Of a stretch of 64,000 bases of DNA, positions 10,173-18,192 are shown piece after piece (the stretch's first letter is position 1; each line of letters opens with the position of its first letter). The notes under the pieces were generated by a model. It saw only the letters and a list, made by a program, of their open reading frames with translations, was not told the DNA's origin and did no database searches. Source of the stretch: Fodinibius sediminis (GTDB lineage: Bacteria > Bacteroidota > Rhodothermia > Balneolales > Balneolaceae); the NCBI RefSeq assembly GCF_900182555.1, contig NZ_FXTH01000007.1, positions 182,585 through 246,584 on the forward strand, in the 5' to 3' direction. Both the position numbers and the translations under genes were made by a program.

Positions 10173-11042
10173 ATGTTTCCAGCCATGACTCCCCTGCGCA
10201 TAAACCAGCTCCTGTTTCCCACGGATTTTTCTGAAACGGCCCATAAGGCGCTCCCCTTCGCCCTTGACATAGCAAAACGAAGCGGGGCCAGGCTAACCCT
10301 CATGCATACCATTGAAGAGCCCTACGATTTTGCACCGATGGCACAAGAAATCAAGCAGCAGATCAGGAACAGAATTGAATCACTCTTCAAGGAACAGCTG
10401 GATGACATTCTGAAAAATGAGCGCTACAAGGATATTGAAATTAATATTGAAATCCGCAACGGCCCGGCCACCTACTCCATACTGGATCTGGCCGAAGAAA
10501 TGAAGGCGGACCTTATCATGATGGGGACCACCGGCGCTTCAGGCATCGACAAGATCCTGGTCGGCAGTACAACCTCCAAGGTGATTTCACAATCGCCGGT
10601 CCCGGTGTTGGCCGTCCCCAAAAATTACGAGCATGACTTTTATAACGGGCTGGACAGCATAACTTTTTTAACGGATTACAAGGACGAAGATCTGGAGGCG
10701 GTCCGGTCGACCTCCTATTTTGCCCAGCTATACGATGCGAAGGTGGTTGTGCTGCATATTGAAAAGGAACTCAACCTGAGGGCAAAGATTATGCACGAGG
10801 GATTCCGGGAGCTGGTTTCACAGCAAATTTCGTCCAACAGCATGCAGTTTGAGCTCATCATAGAAGATGATTTCGAAACGGGCATCGCCAGTTATCTGGA
10901 TGCCCAGTGGAGCTCAGTGCTGGCCCTGGTTCGGTACAAGAAATCCTTTTTCACAAAACTATGGACAAAAGATCATACCAAAAAGCTTGGGTTTTACAGT
11001 AAACTGCCGCTTCTTGTCTTCATTGGAAATGACCTTCAGTGA
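10173..11042 (+). CDS. Tandem universal stress protein (UspA family), copy 1
   Basis: This 289-residue protein contains two Usp folds. The first (residues about 4-148) starts NQLLFPTDFSETAHKALPFA and has the ATP-binding pattern G-2x-G-9x-G-S (GTTGASGIDKILVGST). The second (about 155-289) has lost this pattern and ends DHTKKLGFYSKLPLLVFIG. The same ending is found in the paralogue at 12765, so the degenerate half is conserved rather than decaying. Two in-frame ATGs (10173 and 10185) are possible starts. The family confers survival under starvation, hypoxia and other stress by unclear means. Confidence 0.93.
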   Translation: MFPAMTPLRINQLLFPTDFSETAHKALPFALDIAKRSGARLTLMHTIEEPYDFAPMAQEIKQQIRNRIESLFKEQLDDILKNERYKDIEINIEIRNGPATYSILDLAEEMKADLIMMGTTGASGIDKILVGSTTSKVISQSPVPVLAVPKNYEHDFYNGLDSITFLTDYKDEDLEAVRSTSYFAQLYDAKVVVLHIEKELNLRAKIMHEGFRELVSQQISSNSMQFELIIEDDFETGIASYLDAQWSSVLALVRYKKSFFTKLWTKDHTKKLGFYSKLPLLVFIGNDLQ

Positions 11043-11176
11043 TCTGTCCCCTGAAGGCTGGAAACGTGTACGCATTTCACCCACGGGTATAAGCAAAGAA
11101 CCCTTCTTTAAATTGTTCTACCAGAAATGTTATGCTTGTGCATATATTAATATCTTAAACAACCAATGAGACAGCC

Positions 11177-11431
11177 ATGGATACCCCTAAAAAGAAACAG
11201 CGAACCCTCAAGATCAAACTCAGCGAAAGCAATCACCTGAAAGAATACGAGGATGAACTTGAACGATGGGAAAGCGAAGGAGGCCGTGCTTCTACGCTGA
11301 ATGATATTTTTGATGAGGTTAAACTTCCATTAAAACCGGGTGAAGTTTTTGAAGTTACAGACGGAAACGTCATCTATGAAGACGGGGAATATTACTATAT
11401 GATTGACATTGACCTTTTGTCGCTGTATTGA
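11177..11431 (+). CDS. Small acidic hypothetical protein
   Basis: This 84-residue protein was not recognised as any family. It has a basic start (MDTPKKKQRTLKIKL), then an acidic body (KEYEDELERWESEGG) and a beta-rich end (PGEVFEVTDGNVIYEDGEYY). The frame is uninterrupted, has coding-like composition and sits 134 bases after the usp gene. It is likely real because it fills the gap in the same direction and ends just before a hairpin. Confidence 0.6.
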   Translation: MDTPKKKQRTLKIKLSESNHLKEYEDELERWESEGGRASTLNDIFDEVKLPLKPGEVFEVTDGNVIYEDGEYYYMIDIDLLSLY

Positions 11432-11463
11432 ATGGAGAAACCATAAGATAATAAGATAGAGGT

Positions 11464-11508
11464 ATGGATATTAAAGCTCATACATCTACCCAGAGCTTTA
11501 ATATCCAT
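11464..11508. repeat. Perfect 16-bp inverted repeat between convergent genes
   Basis: The arms ATGGATATTAAAGCTC (11464-11479) and its exact complement (11493-11508) enclose a 13-base loop. The element lies between the plus-strand gene ending at 11431 and the minus-strand gene ending at 11550. There is no U-tract on either side, so it may be a bidirectional stop, an RNA-stabilising hairpin or a protein site. Confidence 0.6.
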
Positions 11509-11549
11509 GAGCTCGATTTATGAAAATCAAGCTTCCTCTAAATGCGCTC

Positions 11550-11879
11550 CTACTTCATCTGCTCTCTCATATTTTTCAGGCCTCTCTTCGTATCTTTCCA
11601 AAGCGCCTCCAAATCTTTCTTGATGGGGCCAAAGGCCTCCTCACTTGATTCCTCTAATGTTGAAAGCTTATCGCTCATGCGTTCTCTTCTTGCTTTAAGC
11701 TCGGCAAGGTTCTCCCTGTATGTTTTTTTAACCTTGTCGATTCTCTTGTTCATTTTAATTTCCAGCGCCTCCAGATCTTCATCCCATTCGTTGAGTTTAC
11801 TGGTCAGGCTGTCGATATATTGTTGTCTTTTGGTATCTCGTTCATCAGTCGATGTCGCGAAATTATTATTTTTTTTCAT
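11550..11879 (-). CDS. Small highly charged coiled-coil protein
   Basis: This 109-residue protein is almost entirely amphipathic helix, with heptads of Leu/Met/Ile between Lys/Glu (KLNEWDEDLEALEIKMNKR, YRENLAELKARRERM, EAFGPIKKDLEALWK). No signal peptide or Cys is seen. Such short coiled-coil proteins often sit in stress clusters with DUF2267 or Hsp20 genes, but no named family is certain. It follows the DUF2267 gene on the same strand by 33 bases, so an operon is likely. Confidence 0.65.
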   Translation of the reverse strand: MKKNNNFATSTDERDTKRQQYIDSLTSKLNEWDEDLEALEIKMNKRIDKVKKTYRENLAELKARRERMSDKLSTLEESSEEAFGPIKKDLEALWKDTKRGLKNMREQMK

Positions 11880-11912
11880 GACGGTGTTTTGTTATCTCAT
11901 TTTTTGGGGGAA

Positions 11913-12452
11913 CTATTCATTTAAGCACTCGTCCCACAGCTCTTTAAGATCATCGGGTAAAATCCGGTATATATCATTCAGCTCCCCTTCACTGATATGG
12001 TCGTAAAGCACCTGTAGAACAGCTTCAAACGCCCGTTCGGGCGATATGTCTGCGGCAGGACCCAGCGCATCATCGATGCGATCCAAAAACTCATCCACAT
12101 GATATTTTTCAGGCTTGCCGTCAAAATGATATCCTTCAAAAAAGACACCCCGTACAAGGGTAGGCAGCTGGGCAGAAAACTGGAACAATTCCTGGGGCGT
12201 CAGCCGGTCTCGCAAGGCATACAACACCCCTCGCAGCGCATTATAAGCCCAGTCCTCACGCTCTTCTTCATCCAGGTAAAAAGCAACCTCCCCGATCCAG
12301 CTGTCCACATCTTCTACATATTTATTGAAGTATTTTTTCTTTCTTTTGATGGCCGTTTCCCGTGTGGCTGGTTTTCGGGCGTGTATAACCTTTTTGTGTG
12401 ATCCCTTTTCATCTTCATGAACTTTTTCATACCAATGTAATTCCTCCATCAA
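11913..12452 (-). CDS. DUF2267 protein
   Basis: This 179-residue soluble protein has a basic N-terminal extension (KKVIHARKPATRETAIKRKK) followed by the DUF2267 helical domain. The diagnostic pattern is EDWAYNALRGVLYALRDRL, then LTPQELFQFSAQLPTLVRG, FFEGYHFDGKP and a second half ending GELNDIYRILPDDLKELW. The family is frequent next to Hsp20, Usp and cation-ATPase genes, as here, but has no assigned reaction. It is divergently arranged with the second usp gene. Confidence 0.87.
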   Translation of the reverse strand: MMEELHWYEKVHEDEKGSHKKVIHARKPATRETAIKRKKKYFNKYVEDVDSWIGEVAFYLDEEEREDWAYNALRGVLYALRDRLTPQELFQFSAQLPTLVRGVFFEGYHFDGKPEKYHVDEFLDRIDDALGPAADISPERAFEAVLQVLYDHISEGELNDIYRILPDDLKELWDECLNE

Positions 12453-12764
12453 TCAACCTCCGTCAAACCATTAATAATACCGTTGCTTCTTTTCTTCAAC
12501 GATTAAGATCTCAAGAACCCGCCGACCGGACAGACAGGGAATGCCACCGGTGCAGTGACAGTGTAAACACTACAACAAACGGTCAGGGATGTACGAATTT
12601 CCCCTACATGCGAATTGTATAAACACCTGCCTCTGCGGATGACTAAATGATTATTTTAAGGTGAAAGGACGACATGCCAGTAACTTTCACCATATACCTA
12701 AAGAAAAACAAAGGCTGAGTTTAATCCATACCGTAGAACCCTAAATTAACAAGGAGCACCGACC
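12453..12764. promoter_or_regulatory. Divergent region between DUF2267 and usp copy 2, with motif copy 2
   Basis: These 312 bases hold no gene. At 12595-12612 the plus strand reads GAATTTCCCCTACATGCG, matching the intergenic motif at 6997-7013. An 8-bp inverted repeat (GGTGAAAG at 12660-12667, CTTTCACC at 12684-12691) lies in the leader of the usp gene. AAGGAG just upstream of the usp start (about 12751-12756) is its ribosome-binding site. Confidence 0.45.
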
Positions 12765-13646
12765 ATGGCCTTATCATTTGACCATATCCTTTTTCCAACA
12801 GATTTTTCCAACAATGCCGATCGTGCCCTCCCTTTTGCCGCGGAAATCGCTCTCCGTTCAGGAGCACAGCTAACCTTATTTCACTCGGGTACTGCCGCCA
12901 TGGATATGTCTCCCGGTTTCCAAAAAGCCAAGGACAAGGAAATTCATGATGCTGACGAAGCCTTTGAAAAACTTATCGGAGTATTGAGACGCGATGACCG
13001 GTACAAGGAAATCAGCATCCGCACGCTCCTGCAATCCGGTAATACCCTGAACAACATCCTCAGCTACCTCAAGGAACACAAGCCGGATCTTATCGTCATG
13101 GGCACCCAGGGTGCTACCGGCGACCGCAATATATTGTACGGCAGCATCACCACCAGCATCATTCAGAAATCCGAAGTTCCCGTACTGGCGGTTCCCTACG
13201 GAAGTACCTTTGATCAATTTAAGAATATCGTCTTTGCAACAGACTTCAAGGAAAGTGACCTTGCAGCATTGGAGCAGACCATCCAATGGGCCGAACTTTT
13301 TGATTCGGCTATTGACGTATTCCATGTAGCCGAACGGCAAAACCTTGAAGCTGAGATACGCTTCCGCGGTTTCCGGGAGCTGGTGCAGTCACAGACGACC
13401 TATAAAAATATCAATTTTCACCTGCGGTATGAATATGACTTCTTCCCGGCCGCAGCAGAATACATTATTGATCATCCCGCCTCCCTGATAGTGATGTGCC
13501 GATACAAAAAAACGTTCTGGGAAGCTTTTGGAGAACGCAATCATTCCAAGGAAATGGGATTCTATTCCAAGATTCCGCTTCTCGTTCTGATAGGAAAAAA
13601 AGAAGTGGATTATGCTTTCAAATTTGAAGAAGGGGTTCAGGTTTGA
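12765..13646 (+). CDS. Tandem universal stress protein (UspA family), copy 2
   Basis: This 293-residue paralogue of the protein at 10173 has the same two-domain plan. Domain 1 opens DHILFPTDFSNNADRALPFA and keeps the nucleotide motif GTQGATGDRNILYGS. Domain 2 lacks it and ends NHSKEMGFYSKIPLLVLIG, closely matching its paralogue. The pair flanks the small-protein genes at 11.2-12.4 kb and presumably arose by duplication. The start is the ATG at 12765 after AAGGAGCACCGACC. Confidence 0.94.
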   Translation: MALSFDHILFPTDFSNNADRALPFAAEIALRSGAQLTLFHSGTAAMDMSPGFQKAKDKEIHDADEAFEKLIGVLRRDDRYKEISIRTLLQSGNTLNNILSYLKEHKPDLIVMGTQGATGDRNILYGSITTSIIQKSEVPVLAVPYGSTFDQFKNIVFATDFKESDLAALEQTIQWAELFDSAIDVFHVAERQNLEAEIRFRGFRELVQSQTTYKNINFHLRYEYDFFPAAAEYIIDHPASLIVMCRYKKTFWEAFGERNHSKEMGFYSKIPLLVLIGKKEVDYAFKFEEGVQV

Positions 13647-13778
13647 CAGGTACGCGATTCTGACTACCGGCAGGATGCTGCACGCAAACCAGCTGTTATC
13701 AGTATCCTCGTCGGTCCTTTCTACATCCGGAAATGGTTTTAAACTGTTGGCATAACCGGTTGGTATTCTTCATACCTA

Positions 13779-13864
13779 CCTTTTAACCATTTTCATACGG
13801 CCTTTTAAGCATCTTCAAAGGACCTTTTAGCCGTCTTCAAAGGGCCTTTGAAGACGCTTAAAAG
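13779..13864. repeat. Tandem 22-bp repeats with a final inverted copy (bidirectional terminator)
   Basis: Three imperfect 22-base units beginning CCTTTTA lie head to tail (13779-13800, 13801-13822, 13823-13844). A fourth copy follows in inverted orientation (to 13864). Units 3 and 4 form a perfect 25-base palindrome, CGTCTTCAAAGG-G-CCTTTGAAGACG (13832-13856), extendable to about 20-bp arms with two mismatches. Flanking TTTTA/TAAAA tracts make it a plausible two-way terminator between the convergent usp and P-ATPase genes. Confidence 0.7.
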
Positions 13865-13932
13865 AGTGAGATAAAGATATCATATCACAGCCGCGGACAG
13901 TGCCAGGCTATCCCCCGAGCCACAGGGGCTTT

Positions 13933-16680
13933 CTACCGCTGAGCGGAGAATTTCGAGGCTATTTCCTTGTAAGCCTGTCCTATAAAGAGGGGAACGAGAC
14001 TCATCCCTATCACCACTGACCAGCCAATGGTATCGGGCGGATGCACTTTTAAAATTTCTGCAACGGGAGGGATATAGAGGGCCCCCAGGATAAGGATGAC
14101 ACAAAGGAGCAAGGCCCCCTGTATCCATGGATTTGCAGTAATCATGTTACGGAATATCCCCGATTTGCGGCTCCGCATATTGAATACGTGCCACAACTGC
14201 GCAAAAGCCAGGGTCAGAAATGAAAGGGTTACCGCCCTGGCAGCATCTAAATGCAAAAGGTGCAGCCCTATATAGAGGGCCCCCAGTACCGAGGCCGTTA
14301 TGACAAGACCGTAGCCCGCGATTCCCAGCCAGTGCCTGTTAGTCAGAATCGATTCTTTTGCCTCCCGTGGTGGCTGCTGCATGATACCGGCCTCTCCCTC
14401 TCCCACCCCCAGGGCCAGGGCCGGAAAAACATCCGTAACCAGGTTTAGAAAAAGAATTTGCAGGGGAAGCAGGGGAAGCGGGGACCCGGCCAGCGTAGCG
14501 ATTCCGACAATCAGCACTTCACTGACATTACAGGACAACAGGTAGAAAATGAACCGCCGTATATTTCCAAAAATAACGCGTCCCTGTTCAATGGCCGCCA
14601 CAATGGTTGAAAATGCATCATCCACCAACACCATATCCGCAGCTTCCTTGGCCACCTGGGTCCCCCGTTTACCCATGGCGATTCCAATATCCGCCTTCTT
14701 CAGGGCAGGCGCATCATTCACCCCGTCGCCGGTCATGGCTACGATATGACCCTTTTTTTGGTATAGTTCGATGAGGTCCAGCTTCTGCTGTGGATTAACC
14801 CGTGCAAAGATATTCGCTTCCAGGATATCTGAAAGAGACTTTCCTTCAGGGTCTTTCTCCTCAAGCGAGGGTAGATCCCTGCCGTGGATCAAGCGCCCCT
14901 CCTCCCCTTGGTCAGCCAGTCCCACAGATTCCGCAATATAGCGCGCCGTCTGGTCCTGGTCACCGGTTACCATAACCACACGGATACCGGCCTCCCGGCA
15001 TTTCGTTATGGCCGAACGCACCTCCCCGCGGGGCGGATCCAGCAGGGCCACCAGCCCGATATAGGTGAGCTCTTCATACGGATTCCCTTCCGTGGTATCA
15101 CTCTCGCGAAAAGCCAGGGCCAGCAGCCGGTATCCTTTGCCAGCCAGCTCCCTGTTGGTTTCAAGCCACTTCTGCCGTTCCTCCTCGTCCAGCGGCTGTT
15201 TGCCACCATCTCTGAAAATGGTCTCGCTGTGTTCCAGTACCGTTCCCGGGGCTCCTTTTACCGAAATGCGATATTCTCCAGCCTCCATCTTATTCCAGGT
15301 AGCCATCATTTTGACCTCCGGATCAAAGGCTTCCTCCCGCTCCTCAGGGAACCGGTTCGCCAATTCATCAAAATGGAGCCCGGCCTTGCTGCCGGCAGCA
15401 AGGAGCGCAATTTCAAGAGGGTCACCCGACCCTGCTTGCTCATCACCATCAACAAAAGTTGCATTATTGCATAAAACCCCGGTTTCCAATGCCAGCAGCA
15501 GGCTGTCGTTATTTTCCGCCTGAACCGCCCTCTTGGTCTTCTGGCCATTCTCTTTGAAATTCCCATTCACCGAAATGGTATTGTCGGGCAGCAGGAACTG
15601 TGTTACCGTCATCTTGTTTTCCGTCAGCGTCCCGGTCTTATCGGTAAAGATAATCCCGGTTGTTCCCAGTGTTTCCACGGAAGAGAGGCGGTTTACCAGT
15701 GCATTTTTTTTGGCCATCAGCTGCATGCCCTTAGCGAGGGCGATAGTGGCAACAATGGGCAAGCCCTCCGGAATACTTGCTACGGCCAGAGCTATACCCG
15801 TCTCAATCATCAAAAACAGTTCCTTTCCCCTCATGACCCCGGCCAGCGAGACCAAAAACACAATGCCCAGTGTAAATATTACCAGCCGGTAACCCAGTTT
15901 GTCTAGACGATCTTCCAGGGGGGTTTGTTCTTCCTTCGCTTCCTCTACGAGCGATGAGATCTCCCCCAGTTCTGTCTGAATACCGGTAGTTACAACGACC
16001 GCCGTACCTGCTCCGCGGGTAATAGCCGTACCCTTGTACAGCATGCTCCCGCGCTCAGCCAGCACGGCATCTTCAGCCACAGGCTCCATCTGCTTGCTTA
16101 CCGGACTGCTCTCGCCCGTCAACGCCGATTCATCAGCCTGCATTTTCGAGCTTTCAACAACCCTCATGTCGGCAGTAATGATATCGCCTCCTTCAACAAT
16201 CACCAGGTCTCCCGGCACCAATTCCCGGGCATCCACTTCCCGGACCGTCCCTCCCCGGCGCACCCGTGTCTTGACTTCTCCGAGCTTGAAGAGGGCCTCC
16301 ATCGAACGAACAGCACTCAGTTCCGTAAAAAATCCGATTCCCGTGTTGATTACGATCACCACAACAATAGCCCACCCCTCCAGCACCTCCTGATACAGAA
16401 ATGAAACAGCAGCTGCTGCAATGAGAAGCACAACGATCAGGCTCTTCAGCTGATCATACAGGATTTGCAACACATTCTTTTTGCGGTGCTCGCGCAGCTG
16501 GTTTGCCCCGTATTTGCGCAGACGACGATCGGCCTCTCCTTCCGAAAGACCTTGGGCGGGATCAACCTTTAGCGCATCGAGCACAGATGGCACAGACTGA
16601 GCCCATGCCGCGGCCCCGTTGAACCCTCTTTCTTCAGCATTGGATGAGGAGACACCACTCTGGTTATGAACGTTTTTCAA
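13933..16680 (-). CDS. P2-type cation-transporting ATPase, probably Ca2+ efflux
   Basis: This 915-residue integral membrane pump has the order Cation_ATPase_N, actuator (LTGES at about 187-191), phosphorylation site DKTGTLTEN with Asp347, the TGDGVNDAPALKKADIG hinge and the C-terminal Cation_ATPase_C helices. Ion ligands of SERCA are retained: PEGLP with Glu305 in M4, NVSEV in M5 and NLVTD in M6, corresponding to Glu309, Asn768/Glu771 and Asn796/Thr799/Asp800. This favours Ca2+ over Na+ or Mg2+, by analogy. A similar pump, CtpF, belongs to the mycobacterial DosR regulon. It is transcribed alone, converging on the usp gene. Confidence 0.93.
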   Translation of the reverse strand: MKNVHNQSGVSSSNAEERGFNGAAAWAQSVPSVLDALKVDPAQGLSEGEADRRLRKYGANQLREHRKKNVLQILYDQLKSLIVVLLIAAAAVSFLYQEVLEGWAIVVVIVINTGIGFFTELSAVRSMEALFKLGEVKTRVRRGGTVREVDARELVPGDLVIVEGGDIITADMRVVESSKMQADESALTGESSPVSKQMEPVAEDAVLAERGSMLYKGTAITRGAGTAVVVTTGIQTELGEISSLVEEAKEEQTPLEDRLDKLGYRLVIFTLGIVFLVSLAGVMRGKELFLMIETGIALAVASIPEGLPIVATIALAKGMQLMAKKNALVNRLSSVETLGTTGIIFTDKTGTLTENKMTVTQFLLPDNTISVNGNFKENGQKTKRAVQAENNDSLLLALETGVLCNNATFVDGDEQAGSGDPLEIALLAAGSKAGLHFDELANRFPEEREEAFDPEVKMMATWNKMEAGEYRISVKGAPGTVLEHSETIFRDGGKQPLDEEERQKWLETNRELAGKGYRLLALAFRESDTTEGNPYEELTYIGLVALLDPPRGEVRSAITKCREAGIRVVMVTGDQDQTARYIAESVGLADQGEEGRLIHGRDLPSLEEKDPEGKSLSDILEANIFARVNPQQKLDLIELYQKKGHIVAMTGDGVNDAPALKKADIGIAMGKRGTQVAKEAADMVLVDDAFSTIVAAIEQGRVIFGNIRRFIFYLLSCNVSEVLIVGIATLAGSPLPLLPLQILFLNLVTDVFPALALGVGEGEAGIMQQPPREAKESILTNRHWLGIAGYGLVITASVLGALYIGLHLLHLDAARAVTLSFLTLAFAQLWHVFNMRSRKSGIFRNMITANPWIQGALLLCVILILGALYIPPVAEILKVHPPDTIGWSVVIGMSLVPLFIGQAYKEIASKFSAQR

Positions 16681-16842
16681 GACTGTTTAAGCCAAATTCA
16701 TTATTGATCCTGGATGAACTTCGAACCCGAACCGATTCATTACCACCCATTCATCTCTTGTTTATTCAATATATAGGGTATCGTATTGTAAGAAACAACT
16801 GCTGGAGCTAAAAACACCATGTTGCTATCCTGTCAGCCGGAT

Positions 16843-18033
16843 TCAGTTCTGTGTGGTTTTGGCCTTCATGAATTCCATTGACTGAGAACTGTAGGATCTG
16901 TGGCGAAATCGAATCAGATCTCCCATAGGTTCCTCCTCCAGTGCACTGGCACGCCTGACAATCTGGTCCTTCAGTTGGCCGGTCGAATAATATTGATTGG
17001 TAATTCCAACCCGAATAACGTTTAACGGCATTTCAGGAGCTATTGCAGTTTGAGGATCCTGAACAAGGACCGTACCACCCGCCAGCTTGACGGCTGTGGC
17101 ACCATCCAGTCCGTCAGTACCGTGACCGCTCAGGATAATACCCAGTGTTCCGGATCCATATTGCATGGCAGCCGATCGGAAAAGAACATTGATCGAGGGT
17201 CGAACCCCCAGTTCTTTGGTTCCGCGATGTGTTTTCAGCTTCATTCGGTAACCGTCATTAAATATTTCGACATGCTGGCCGCCCGAGGCAATCCAGAGGG
17301 TTCCCGGCAGGAGCTCGGCCCCATGGTAGGCTTCCTTTACCTTAATTTTTGAACGCTCATTCAACGCTTCGGCAAAAATACCAGTATACTCTCTCGGCAG
17401 GTGTTGAACAACTACCCCGGGTATGGCCAGGTCAGAGGGAAGTTGGGGTACAAGCGAAAACAGGGCCTGGGGGCCACCGGTGCAACCTCCCAAAACCATC
17501 ATGCTGGCCGGCTGGATGGCCGACTCTTTTTTTGATGATGAAAATGTGGATTCAAATTCCTGCTGATAGCCGGAAGCGATGCATGAGCTAATGTTTTTGA
17601 ACGCATCGGAGCGACCTGACTCACTAGCAGACAGCGCCGTCTTGACAATCGGTACCACGCGCTTGGAAAAATGACGACCTGCAAATAAAAGACTGATGCC
17701 ATGTCTGGGTTTGGTGATGAAATCCACCGCCCCCATCTGCAGGGCTTTGATGACCGCTTTGCCTCCCTGTTTCGTCTTTGGACTCATAAGCACTACCGGC
17801 AACATGGGAAACTTTATTTTAAAACGGAAAAAAAGGTCAAATCCTTCAGACTCCAAATGCTCAACATCCAGCAGCACAATGTCAGGGTTTATAGATATGA
17901 CAGCTTTTTCTGTATGCTTTTCTTTGAGTGGCAGGCCGAAGACTCTGAAATTGCCGTCCTTCTGCAGCATGTTAGCTATAGTCTGGCGTACCAACACATC
18001 CTTGTCAATCACTAAAACTTTTTTTCTTCTCAT
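16843..18033 (-). CDS. CheB-like receiver/methylesterase protein with Ser-to-Cys active site
   Basis: This 396-residue protein joins a receiver domain (Asp56 in IVLLDVEHL, Lys108) to a CheB methylesterase domain (about 176-350). CheB removes methyl groups from chemoreceptor glutamates. The catalytic His211 (VVQHLP) and Asp307 (GHGTDG) are present, but the nucleophile motif GASTGG is GGCTGG, placing Cys184 at the serine position (codon TGC). No cheR, receptor or motility gene is nearby. It may be an altered esterase/amidase or a signalling protein outside chemotaxis. It lies downstream of the glucan synthase on the same strand (160-base gap). Confidence 0.88.
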   Translation of the reverse strand: MRRKKVLVIDKDVLVRQTIANMLQKDGNFRVFGLPLKEKHTEKAVISINPDIVLLDVEHLESEGFDLFFRFKIKFPMLPVVLMSPKTKQGGKAVIKALQMGAVDFITKPRHGISLLFAGRHFSKRVVPIVKTALSASESGRSDAFKNISSCIASGYQQEFESTFSSSKKESAIQPASMMVLGGCTGGPQALFSLVPQLPSDLAIPGVVVQHLPREYTGIFAEALNERSKIKVKEAYHGAELLPGTLWIASGGQHVEIFNDGYRMKLKTHRGTKELGVRPSINVLFRSAAMQYGSGTLGIILSGHGTDGLDGATAVKLAGGTVLVQDPQTAIAPEMPLNVIRVGITNQYYSTGQLKDQIVRRASALEEEPMGDLIRFRHRSYSSQSMEFMKAKTTQN

Positions 18034-18192
18034 AACAGCCTCAAAATCTTAAATACCAACTGGAGGAAACTTGGTTAACCTCCAGCTATTAATTACATCT
18101 AAACATTTATTTTTATTAAAGATAGTATCAACAGATTACATCTTATGTACGGTTTTCACCCTCCCTGCCTGTAATAGCATACACTACATATA

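Noticed and set aside
16690..16760. TTCGAACCC-like string suggesting a tRNA T-arm
   Set aside because: No acceptor, D or anticodon stem can be paired around it on either strand.
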